From the NCBI GenBank assembly GCA_903892335.1, contig CAITID010000002.1, positions 1 to 5,734 on the forward strand: a stretch of 5,734 nt of DNA, in the 5' to 3' direction. Of this stretch, positions 1 to 5,173 are shown one piece after another. The DNA comes from an uncultured Actinomycetes bacterium (GTDB lineage Bacteria > Actinomycetota > Actinomycetes > Nanopelagicales > Nanopelagicaceae). Within the stretch, counting starts at the first letter, position 1; every line of letters begins with the position of its first letter. A program made the position numbers and the translations under genes. The notes below the pieces were generated by a model. The model had not been told where the DNA came from and searched no databases. It saw only the letters and a list, made by a program, of their open reading frames with translations.

Positions 1-603
1 ACCTCAAAGACAATTCTAAATGCAATCCCACGGCCAGCTTGGTGGCTAAATTTCTTAACAACTGAACCGCTTAAATTTGCCTCACTAGATAGTTGGAATG
101 GAACTGTTGCTGAGCTTCTTGACTCTATGTTTGACCCAACTGTTACCTATGAAGATTTAAAGTGGATTCGAAGTCAATGGCAAGGCAACCTTGTTGTTAA
201 AGGTATTCAAAATGTTGATGATGCAGTTAAATCTGTTGAGGCTGGTGCTGATGCGATTATTCTTTCAAATCACGGCGGGCGACAATTAGATCGAGCTCCA
301 GTGCCATTTCATTTGTTGCCAGAGGTTGTTAAAGCCCTTGGTGGAAAAGCAGAGGTTCACCTTGATACTGGAATTATGCATGGCGCAGATGTAATCGCTG
401 CAGTTGCAACAGGAGCTAAATTTACTTGGATCGGTAGGGCATATTTATATGGCTTAATGGCTGGTGGAAAACCAGGCGTGGATCGCTCCTTAGAAATTTT
501 GAAGACACAAATGGTGCGAACAATGAAATTACTAGGAGCTCGAACACTTTCAGAGTTAGAGCCTGATCATGTGCGATTTATTGCAAGATATAGCGATAAA
601 TAA
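1..603 (+). CDS. lldD: FMN-dependent alpha-hydroxy-acid dehydrogenase, L-lactate dehydrogenase type (5'-truncated by window edge)
   Basis: The frame is open from base 1 to the TAA at 601-603, giving 200 visible residues. The family is usually about 380-400 residues, so this is the C-terminal half of the FMN-binding TIM barrel; the true start lies upstream. The family signature SNHGGRQLD spans about residues 89-97 of the fragment. Its His (codon 271-273) is the expected catalytic base and the Arg after GG the expected substrate carboxylate binder. The Lys of VVKG near residue 67 and the later LDTGIMHGAD and IGRAYLYGLMAGG segments match the FMN phosphate-binding end of the barrel. Family members oxidise L-2-hydroxy acids, most often L-lactate to pyruvate, passing electrons to quinone or oxygen. 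The long DTGIM...GRAYLYGLMAGG form resembles actinobacterial LldD. Glycolate or another hydroxy acid is possible because substrate-determining N-terminal residues are missing. No relation to the downstream minus-strand operon is evident. Confidence 0.88.
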   Translation, partial: TSKTILNAIPRPAWWLNFLTTEPLKFASLDSWNGTVAELLDSMFDPTVTYEDLKWIRSQWQGNLVVKGIQNVDDAVKSVEAGADAIILSNHGGRQLDRAPVPFHLLPEVVKALGGKAEVHLDTGIMHGADVIAAVATGAKFTWIGRAYLYGLMAGGKPGVDRSLEILKTQMVRTMKLLGARTLSELEPDHVRFIARYSDK

Positions 604-610
604 TTAATTT

Positions 611-640
611 TTGGCAATGTGTGTGTGAAGGCTTTACACT
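611..640 (+). promoter_or_regulatory. Candidate promoter for tRNA-Tyr
   Basis: TTGGCA at 611-616 matches five of six bases of the -35 consensus TTGACA. After an 18-base spacer, TACACT at 635-640 fits the actinobacterial TANNNT -10 pattern. A start near 647 would leave a leader of about 15 bases before the tRNA, reasonable for a processed precursor. The element lies in the 58-base gap after the dehydrogenase stop codon. Read-through from the dehydrogenase gene is the alternative source of the tRNA transcript. Confidence 0.4.
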
Positions 641-644
641 TCAC
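625..644. repeat. Short inverted repeat between dehydrogenase and tRNA-Tyr
   Basis: GTGAAG at 625-630 and CTTCAC at 639-644 are perfect 6-base arms around an 8-base loop. An alternative fold, GTGTGAA/TTTACAC (623-629/633-639), has one G-U pair and a 3-base loop. No T-run follows on either strand, so it is a poor intrinsic terminator. It overlaps the candidate tRNA promoter and could equally be chance. Confidence 0.3.
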
Positions 645-661
645 CGCGCTTAACAATCCTT

Positions 662-746
662 GGCGGGTTGCCCGAGCGGCCAATGGGAGCGGACTGTAAA
701 TCCGCCGGCTCTGCCTTCGAAGGTTCAAATCCTTCACCCGCCACCA
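662..746 (+). tRNA. tRNA-Tyr, anticodon GTA, CCA encoded
   Basis: A full class II cloverleaf can be drawn. The acceptor stem is GGCGGGT (662-668) with ACCCGCC (736-742), discriminator A at 743 and genome-encoded CCA at 744-746. The D arm is CCC (671-673) with GGG (685-687). The anticodon stem is GCGGA/TCCGC (689-693/701-705) around the loop CTGTAAA, with anticodon GTA at 696-698, which reads UAC and UAU. A long variable arm is present (706-718, GGC/GCC stem), and the T arm is GAAGG/CCTTC with loop TTCAAAT (724-730). Bacterial tRNA-Tyr is class II, so arm and anticodon agree. Only five bases separate the CCA end from the stop codon of the convergent PLP-enzyme gene. Confidence 0.97.
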
Positions 747-751
747 TTAAT

Positions 752-1864
752 TTATAAATTTAATTTAGCGAGTGCCTTTTTTATCTGTTGTGTGACTAAC
801 TTTTCTTCACCTTTTTGTAATCCATCTGCACCAATCCAAATTGTGTTGCGATAGTTATGCACGACCTCAACGATTGGATCAAGTTCTTGTAATACCGCGA
901 TTACTTCTAAAGCAATGTCGCTCGAAAAATGGATTCCAACTCGAGGTATTGGTTGGCCAGCCTCATTGAGATCTTCCTTAATTACTTTTATTTTTGGAAT
1001 ATTTGAAAGTTCTTCAACCCACATATTGGTAGTTCTTTCCCAATATTCAAACTCTGCTGCATGGTCAAGATTTACATATTGTTCTACCGCGGTAACAATT
1101 CCGGCAATTTCTTCTTTACCAACTTTGAACGCTCGAGCAAGACGTTGAAAAGGTGAACCGTTAGCTCGTATCGCATCAATCCAGATTGACTTGCCTAGAA
1201 TTAAACCAGTTGGTGCTGGTCCTTTTAAAGTTTTTCCACCACTGAAGATAACTAAGTCAGCTCCACAATCTTTAGTGAAGTGCCAAAGATTTGATGGTGG
1301 AGGAAGTTGCGCTGCAGCATCAACTACTACTGGCACTTTATGTTTACGTGCAATTCTGACAACAGTCTCTAGAGGTAGAGTCGGTGTCGCAAGATGAGCT
1401 CCAGCAACAAAGAAAATAGCAGTTGTATTGCTATTGATTGCTGATTCAAGTTCGTACTCAAATGTTTGAATAGCATTTCCTACAACTACGATAGTTGAGC
1501 CTGCTAGCCGGATCGCTGGATCATAAGGAATTCGGTGTCCGCATTGAATGATGATCTCAGAAGGCCCCGCCGTTCCATTAATAATTTTTTGAATTTCAGG
1601 AATATCACCCTTAGTTCTAAAGGCAAGAATGGATAGAGCGATTGCGGCAGCGGCGCCAGAAGTTATGTAGGCGCCCTCGTTCTTTGTCAGCTTTGCAATC
1701 TTTGCACCAGCCTTTAGTTGTAGCTCATGCATTGAAATAAATGATTTTGAAGCATCATTCATTGCGGCAATGACTTCAGCGCTCATTAGAGATCCGCCGA
1801 GGGCGGTGTAGTAGGCGGCAGCGTTAATTCGTTTAGCCACTCCAAGTGATTCATAAAAAGCCAT
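752..1864 (-). CDS. PLP-dependent SelA-like enzyme, DgaE-like (probable amino acid/amino-sugar-acid lyase or racemase)
   Basis: A complete 370-residue fold-type I PLP enzyme. GAYITSGAAAAIAL (65-78) is the expected cofactor phosphate loop, VDAAAQLPP (181-189) carries the Asp that contacts the pyridine nitrogen, and SGGKTLKGPAPTGLILG (208-224) carries the likely Schiff-base lysine K211. KVGKEEIAG (247-255) is a further SelA-superfamily hallmark. It lacks the extra N-terminal domain of true selenocysteine synthase (about 460 residues) and no selenocysteine machinery is visible, so that role is unlikely. Length and motifs best recall D-glucosaminate-6-phosphate ammonia-lyase (DgaE) and its many uncharacterised relatives, which act on the alpha-carbon of amino compounds. 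AGGAG at 1869-1873 lies four bases before the ATG. It follows the ATPase gene by 46 bases without a terminator, so it is probably the last gene of the transporter operon. Family is secure; substrate and reaction are inferred. Confidence 0.85.
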   Translation of the reverse strand: MAFYESLGVAKRINAAAYYTALGGSLMSAEVIAAMNDASKSFISMHELQLKAGAKIAKLTKNEGAYITSGAAAAIALSILAFRTKGDIPEIQKIINGTAGPSEIIIQCGHRIPYDPAIRLAGSTIVVVGNAIQTFEYELESAINSNTTAIFFVAGAHLATPTLPLETVVRIARKHKVPVVVDAAAQLPPPSNLWHFTKDCGADLVIFSGGKTLKGPAPTGLILGKSIWIDAIRANGSPFQRLARAFKVGKEEIAGIVTAVEQYVNLDHAAEFEYWERTTNMWVEELSNIPKIKVIKEDLNEAGQPIPRVGIHFSSDIALEVIAVLQELDPIVEVVHNYRNTIWIGADGLQKGEEKLVTQQIKKALAKLNL

Positions 1865-1910
1865 TTTGCTCCTAAATTACCTAGAGTGATTTTGAATTGT
1901 GCTAAATATT

Positions 1911-2678
1911 TTAAAACCTAGTATTTTTCAAAAATGCAGTCAATCTTTCACTGGAAGCATTTTTAAAGATTTCATCAGGAGTACCTTGCTCTGCAATTAC
2001 TCCATCATTCATGAAAATAACCTTTTTAGAGACTTCGTACGCAAATCGCATTTCATGTGTAACGATCAGCATCGTCATTCCCTCTACCGCCAAGGATTTA
2101 ATTACATCCAGAACCTCATTAATTAGTTCAGGATCAAGGGCTGAGGTCACCTCATCAAATAGCATTAACTTTGGATTCATTGCGATTGCACGGGCAATTG
2201 CCACGCGTTGTTGTTGACCACCGGAAAGTTGACCGGGGAATGAAGATCCTCTGTCAGGTAATCCCACTCGCTCTAGCCAATGTTGAGCAATTTCAGCAGA
2301 TTCTTTCTTTGATTTTTTTTGAACCTTGCGTAAAGCAAGCATGATATTTTCTGCAGCAGATAAGTGAGGAAAAAGATTGAATGATTGAAAAACCATGCCA
2401 GTCAACGCTCTGTCTTTTGTAACCTGCTTGTTATTTACTTTTGAGCGCTTACCTTTTGAATTTGAATATCCGATTTCTCGGCCATCAATTTTGATTACAC
2501 CTTCTTGGAATTCTTCTAGAAGGTTGACGCAGCGAAGCAAAGTAGTCTTACCAGATCCACTTGAGCCAATGATGGAGATAACATCGCCACCATTTAAATC
2601 CAAATCAACACCGTTTAGAACCTTATGGTCCCCATACGATTTGTGAAGTTTTGATATCTCTAGGACACGTTCAGTCAT
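1911..2678 (-). CDS. Polar amino acid ABC transporter, ATP-binding protein (HisP/GlnQ type)
   Basis: The 255-residue cytoplasmic ATPase that powers the importer. All nucleotide-binding motifs are intact: Walker A GSSGSGKTT (38-46), Q-loop MVFQSFNLFPHL (95-106), signature LSGGQ (151-155), Walker B LMLFDE (171-176), D-loop SALD (179-182) and H-loop His208. The FQSFNLFPH and FDEVTSALDPE strings are characteristic of the polar amino acid uptake subfamily. A Lys-rich stretch at about 72-88, before the Q-loop, resembles the insertion seen in HisP and makes the protein slightly longer than a typical GlnQ. GAGGAG just upstream of the ATG is a strong ribosome-binding site and overlaps the TGA of the preceding permease gene (TGAGGAG), so translation of the two is probably coupled; the gap is nine bases. 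The exact amino acid cannot be told from this subunit. Confidence 0.95.
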   Translation of the reverse strand: MTERVLEISKLHKSYGDHKVLNGVDLDLNGGDVISIIGSSGSGKTTLLRCVNLLEEFQEGVIKIDGREIGYSNSKGKRSKVNNKQVTKDRALTGMVFQSFNLFPHLSAAENIMLALRKVQKKSKKESAEIAQHWLERVGLPDRGSSFPGQLSGGQQQRVAIARAIAMNPKLMLFDEVTSALDPELINEVLDVIKSLAVEGMTMLIVTHEMRFAYEVSKKVIFMNDGVIAEQGTPDEIFKNASSERLTAFLKNTRF

Positions 2679-2687
2679 TTTTTCTCC

Positions 2688-3344
2688 TCATTTGATTGCT
2701 ACCTTTTTTTCAACATACTTTCCACCACGCTCGATTGAGTAACATATTAGGAAATAGATCAATCCAGCCAAGGCGTAGAACTGCATAGTTAGGAAGTTAC
2801 GCCCAATTATTTGCTGCATGACTAATGTAATTTCTACGACCCCGATTAAGGAGATTAAGGTCGATCCTTTAACTGTTTCAACAGCAGTATTGACCCAGGT
2901 TGGGAGAACTTGTCTAAGGGCTTGTGGCAGAGTTACAAAAATAAAAGTCTGGGAGAAACCTAGCCCAACAGCTTTTGCTGCTTCAGTCTGGCCCTTTGGG
3001 ATATTTTGAAGACCACCACGCAACATTTCAGCTACTTGAGCGGAGCTAAAAATAGCAAGTGAAGTAATGCCGGCCTGCAAGGCGGTGAAATTGATTTGGA
3101 TCACGGGTAAAACAAAATAGATTGTAAGGATTAACACCAGAACAGGTATTCCCCTAATAATATCTACATACGCCCTTGCGAAAAATCTAGTGAATATATT
3201 TCCGTAGGTAAGTGCCAAGCCTACAAACACTCCGATAATGGTTCCGATCAAGATAGCTGTAAATGAAACGAAAATACACATATAGATTCCGCGAAAAATC
3301 ATCATTTTGCTTACCCAAAGTTCGTTAAAGAAACCAGTACTCAT
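2688..3344 (-). CDS. Polar amino acid ABC transporter permease, second subunit (HisM/GlnP/GltK type)
   Basis: A 218-residue integral membrane protein with several hydrophobic segments (about 18-46, 57-80, 88-106, 160-180 and 185-204), normal length for the His/Glu/Gln/Arg permease family. The EAA loop that docks on the ATPase is clear at about 106-148, with EMLRGGLQNIPKGQ followed by TEAAKAVGLGFSQ. It is a divergent paralogue of the preceding permease; even their C-termini are alike (VEKKVAIK here, VERRVAIPK there), so the channel is probably a heterodimer. GGAG at 3350-3353 sits five bases before the ATG, within the 13-base gap after the first permease gene. The next gene, the ATPase, starts nine bases past its stop. 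Confidence 0.93.
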   Translation of the reverse strand: MSTGFFNELWVSKMMIFRGIYMCIFVSFTAILIGTIIGVFVGLALTYGNIFTRFFARAYVDIIRGIPVLVLILTIYFVLPVIQINFTALQAGITSLAIFSSAQVAEMLRGGLQNIPKGQTEAAKAVGLGFSQTFIFVTLPQALRQVLPTWVNTAVETVKGSTLISLIGVVEITLVMQQIIGRNFLTMQFYALAGLIYFLICYSIERGGKYVEKKVAIK

Positions 3345-3357
3345 AAGTTCTCCAGAC

Positions 3358-4020
3358 CTATTTCGGGATTGCTACGCGACGTTCAACACGTCGCAATAAG
3401 AAGGCGATAAGGAAACATGAGACCACATAGAACACAGTGGCAGTTGACCATGCTTCAATCGTACGGAAAGTCTCTAGATTGATTTTTCGTATGTGAAAAG
3501 TTAATTCAGGCACAGATATGATTGCGGCAACTGATGCATCTTTAAATATTGAAATGTAGGTGCTGCTTAAAGCCGGCATTGTGGATCTGATCAAAATCGG
3601 TATTTTAATAAAGATGATAATTTGCAGATTCGACATACCGATCGCCATTCCTGCCTCACCAACACCTTTATGGATGGCAAGAATTCCACCTCTAAAAACT
3701 TCGGCAACATAAGCTCCGGCATAGATGGTTAGTGCAAAAATAAATGAAGGAATCTCGCTGAATACAAATCCAGCATCAGGTAGGCCAAAATAGATAAACA
3801 AAACAATTATCAAGAGCGGCACATTACGAATTACTGCGACGTATGTACCAGACAGAATACGAAATATTCTTCTTTCTGAAACAAGAGCAAAGGCTACTAC
3901 TAGACCAATTAGAGTTCCCAGTACTACTGAAAAAAGCGTCATGTAAAGATCTATTCCTAAAGCATGGAATAGGATCCCTAAACTGCTCGTTATCACTGAG
4001 TAATCTATATAGAAATCCAA
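3358..4020 (-). CDS. Polar amino acid ABC transporter permease, first subunit (HisQ/GltJ type), TTG start
   Basis: A 220-residue membrane permease of the His/Glu/Gln/Arg family, with hydrophobic segments near 11-47, 60-80, 91-108, 161-172 and 192-209. The EAA loop is present at about 107-150 (EVFRGGILAIHKGVGEAGMAIGMS), with EAG replacing the textbook EAA. The start codon is TTG (CAA at 4018-4020 on the + strand). It is preceded by two purine-rich candidates, AAAGGAG about 13 bases and AGAAAGG eight bases upstream; the second is better spaced. The first in-frame ATG (residue 27) lies inside the first membrane segment, so the TTG start is preferred. The gene begins 39 bases after the binding-protein stop and ends 13 bases before the second permease, as expected for an operon encoding a heterodimeric channel. 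Confidence 0.92.
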   Translation of the reverse strand: MDFYIDYSVITSSLGILFHALGIDLYMTLFSVVLGTLIGLVVAFALVSERRIFRILSGTYVAVIRNVPLLIIVLFIYFGLPDAGFVFSEIPSFIFALTIYAGAYVAEVFRGGILAIHKGVGEAGMAIGMSNLQIIIFIKIPILIRSTMPALSSTYISIFKDASVAAIISVPELTFHIRKINLETFRTIEAWSTATVFYVVSCFLIAFLLRRVERRVAIPK

Positions 4021-4059
4021 AATAGCAGCCTTTCTCCTTTTATATCTTTACGGTTATCT

Positions 4060-4905
4060 CTAGCGAGGGAAACCGATTTTTGGTGGCGGTAGCGTTACGC
4101 CGAACCACTTCTTAAATGAAGCTGCATAAGTGTCAAAATCAACACCGCTCATTGATTCATTTAGAACCTGGTTTACGAAGTTAAGCCATACCTGATCTCC
4201 TTGCTTAAGAGCACAGGAGTAAGTCTGTGGCAACCAGCCATAGCCTGAATCCACATATTTTGTTGGATTGTTAGCAACTAGCCAAGCAATTGCTGATTGA
4301 TCAGCAGCAGCAGCGTCGGCACGGCCTGCATCAACAGCTGTGTAAATCAATGCTGTTTCTGCATATTGCAACACCTTAGCTTTTGGCAGAGCTGCCTTTA
4401 CGTATGCATCAGCAGTTACGTTTTGTAGAATTGAGATTTTTGCTGCACTGCCAGCTTTTAGAAGTGCGGCGTAATTTTTATATTTTCCGCCTTTTTTCAA
4501 AAGCAAGCCAACACCTTCGCGGTAGTAAGGGTTTGTGAATGCGACCTGTTGTGCACGTGTTGCAGTCACAGTCATGAATTGACATGTTATGTCAACTTTT
4601 CCTGAAACGATATTTGGGATTCGTGAATCAGAAGCTTGTTGCACAAACTCAACCTTAGACTCATCATTGAAAAGTCCTTTAGCTATAGCTTTTGCAATAT
4701 CAATATCCATTCCAACAAGCTTTCCTGATGTATCAAGGAAATGGAAAGGAGGATTACCGCTACCCGTACCCACGATAAGTTTTCCTCTAGACAAGATCTC
4801 TTTAAGAGCTCCTTGCGTTGCATTTGCGCTCGGAACGCTAACTACGGTAGTGACAATTAGCGAAGATACCGCTACTGCCATGGTAAATAAATGACGCTTT
4901 TTCAT
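4060..4905 (-). CDS. Extracellular solute-binding protein family 3, polar amino acid ABC transporter
   Basis: A 281-residue exported binding protein that captures substrate for the importer encoded downstream. A Sec signal peptide is clear: basic MKKRH, hydrophobic core about 6-24, and a cleavage motif ANA before T30. There is no lipobox cysteine. The mature part follows the family 3 pattern: KLIVGTGSGNPPFHFLD (42-58), LVGMDIDIAKAIAKGL (63-78), then SGKVDITCQFMTVTATRAQ (101-119), where R117 is the expected carboxylate binder. VAFTNPYYREGVGLLLK follows at 121-137. D202 in ADAAAADQSA is at the position that usually contacts the substrate amino group, supporting an alpha-amino acid-like ligand. 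C108 and C231 are the only cysteines and could pair. AGGAAGG at 4912-4918 lies six bases before the ATG. It is the first gene of the minus-strand operon. Side-chain specificity cannot be assigned from sequence alone. Confidence 0.93.
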   Translation of the reverse strand: MKKRHLFTMAVAVSSLIVTTVVSVPSANATQGALKEILSRGKLIVGTGSGNPPFHFLDTSGKLVGMDIDIAKAIAKGLFNDESKVEFVQQASDSRIPNIVSGKVDITCQFMTVTATRAQQVAFTNPYYREGVGLLLKKGGKYKNYAALLKAGSAAKISILQNVTADAYVKAALPKAKVLQYAETALIYTAVDAGRADAAAADQSAIAWLVANNPTKYVDSGYGWLPQTYSCALKQGDQVWLNFVNQVLNESMSGVDFDTYAASFKKWFGVTLPPPKIGFPR

Positions 4906-4926
4906 CTAATACCTTCCTTGCTGTTT

Positions 4927-4947
4927 TCCAGCGCCTAGTACGCTGGA
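4927..4947. promoter_or_regulatory. Perfect 7-base inverted repeat in the binding-protein leader (operator or mRNA hairpin)
   Basis: TCCAGCG (4927-4933) and CGCTGGA (4941-4947) are exact reverse complements around a 7-base spacer. The element ends eight bases upstream of the ribosome-binding site of the binding-protein gene. In RNA it would form a GC-rich hairpin at or near the 5' end of the operon transcript; in DNA it would suit a dimeric repressor. No T-run follows, so it is not an intrinsic terminator. The structure is seen directly; the role is inferred. Confidence 0.5.
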
Positions 4948-4948
4948 G

Positions 4949-4961
4949 CATGAGTCTCATG
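4949..4961. promoter_or_regulatory. Palindrome CATGAG-T-CTCATG, possible operator
   Basis: CATGAG (4949-4954) and CTCATG (4956-4961) are exact reverse complements about one central base. The palindrome lies one base beyond the leader inverted repeat and would overlap the -10 region of the candidate operon promoter. This placement suits a repressor site, but the regulator is not in the window. Confidence 0.4.
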
Positions 4962-4981
4962 GAACTATCGGTCTTAGTCAA
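4953..4981 (-). promoter_or_regulatory. Weak candidate promoter for the transporter operon
   Basis: Read on the minus strand, TTGACT (4981-4976) matches five of six -35 bases. A 17-base spacer leads to GAGACT (4958-4953), a poor -10. An alternative pairs TTAAAA (4993-4988) with GATAGT (4970-4965) at the same spacing. The first option would place the start close to the edge of the leader hairpin. Neither is strong, so only the general location is supported. Confidence 0.28.
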
Positions 4982-5037
4982 GGGTCTTTTAAGGCTTTAT
5001 TAAGATTTCTTTAGGGTCAGATTTAGGGTCTTTTAAG
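4981..5037. repeat. Direct repeats: two AGGGTCTTTTAAG copies and a tandem TTTAGGGTC pair
   Basis: AGGGTCTTTTAAG occurs exactly at 4981-4993 and 5025-5037, 44 bases apart. The shared core AGGGTC also occurs at 5013-5018, and TTTAGGGTC is repeated in tandem at 5010-5018 and 5022-5030 with a 12-base period. The copies lie upstream of the candidate operon promoter, a position typical of activator-binding arrays. There is no coding sequence here. The repeats are directly visible; a binding role is inferred. Confidence 0.5.
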
Positions 5038-5043
5038 AAATTT

Positions 5044-5136
5044 TCGGCTTCGAATAGGCCATCTCGGCTTGAATGCATCTATCTCCAAGAGCTCTGTCTT
5101 ATGACCGCCTCGGTACCAACACTGCCAATGCGGTAC
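5044..5136. repeat. Two short direct-repeat pairs, each with 20-base period, upstream of the PIG-L gene
   Basis: TCGGCTT occurs at 5044-5050 and 5064-5070, with similar flanks (CGAAT and GAAT). CGGTAC occurs at 5111-5116 and 5131-5136. Both pairs are spaced exactly 20 bases, close to two helical turns, so bound proteins would sit on the same face. TACTGT at 5134-5139 could be a -10 element for the PIG-L gene but has no good -35. These are short repeats and may be chance. Confidence 0.3.
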
Positions 5137-5173
5137 TGTGATCATCTCAAGTAGTGAACAAAATTGGAATCAA

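Noticed and set aside
662..746. tRNA-Tyr as an integration site for a mobile island carrying the transporter operon
   Set aside because: No second copy of the tRNA 3' end, no integrase and no composition shift are visible in the window.
749..760. Perfect palindrome AATTTATAAATT between tRNA and PLP gene, considered as a bidirectional terminator
   Set aside because: It is entirely A and T, would form a very weak hairpin, and includes the PLP gene stop codon; no adjoining T-run makes it a convincing terminator.
660..854. A 64-residue plus-strand reading frame across the tRNA and the end of the PLP gene
   Set aside because: It runs straight through the tRNA-Tyr cloverleaf and then antisense to a well-supported gene, with no ribosome-binding site or family resemblance.
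752..1864. True selenocysteine synthase (SelA) or NifS-like desulfurase
   Set aside because: The protein is about 90 residues shorter than SelA, lacks its N-terminal domain, and no selenocysteine genes or tRNA-Sec are nearby; the SGGK and GKEE motifs fit the SelA-like/DgaE-like clade rather than NifS.
1899..2646. Several plus-strand frames of 68-83 residues opposite the ATPase gene
   Set aside because: They lie antisense to intact Walker A, signature and Walker B motifs and show no recognisable domains or translation signals.
4589..4894. A 101-residue plus-strand reading frame inside the binding-protein gene
   Set aside because: It is antisense to the signal peptide and first lobe of a clear family 3 binding protein; composition and motifs support only the minus-strand frame.
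4981..5136. CRISPR-like array in the divergent intergenic region
   Set aside because: Repeats are only 6-13 bases, few in number and of differing sequence, with spacing far below that of CRISPR units and no cas genes.
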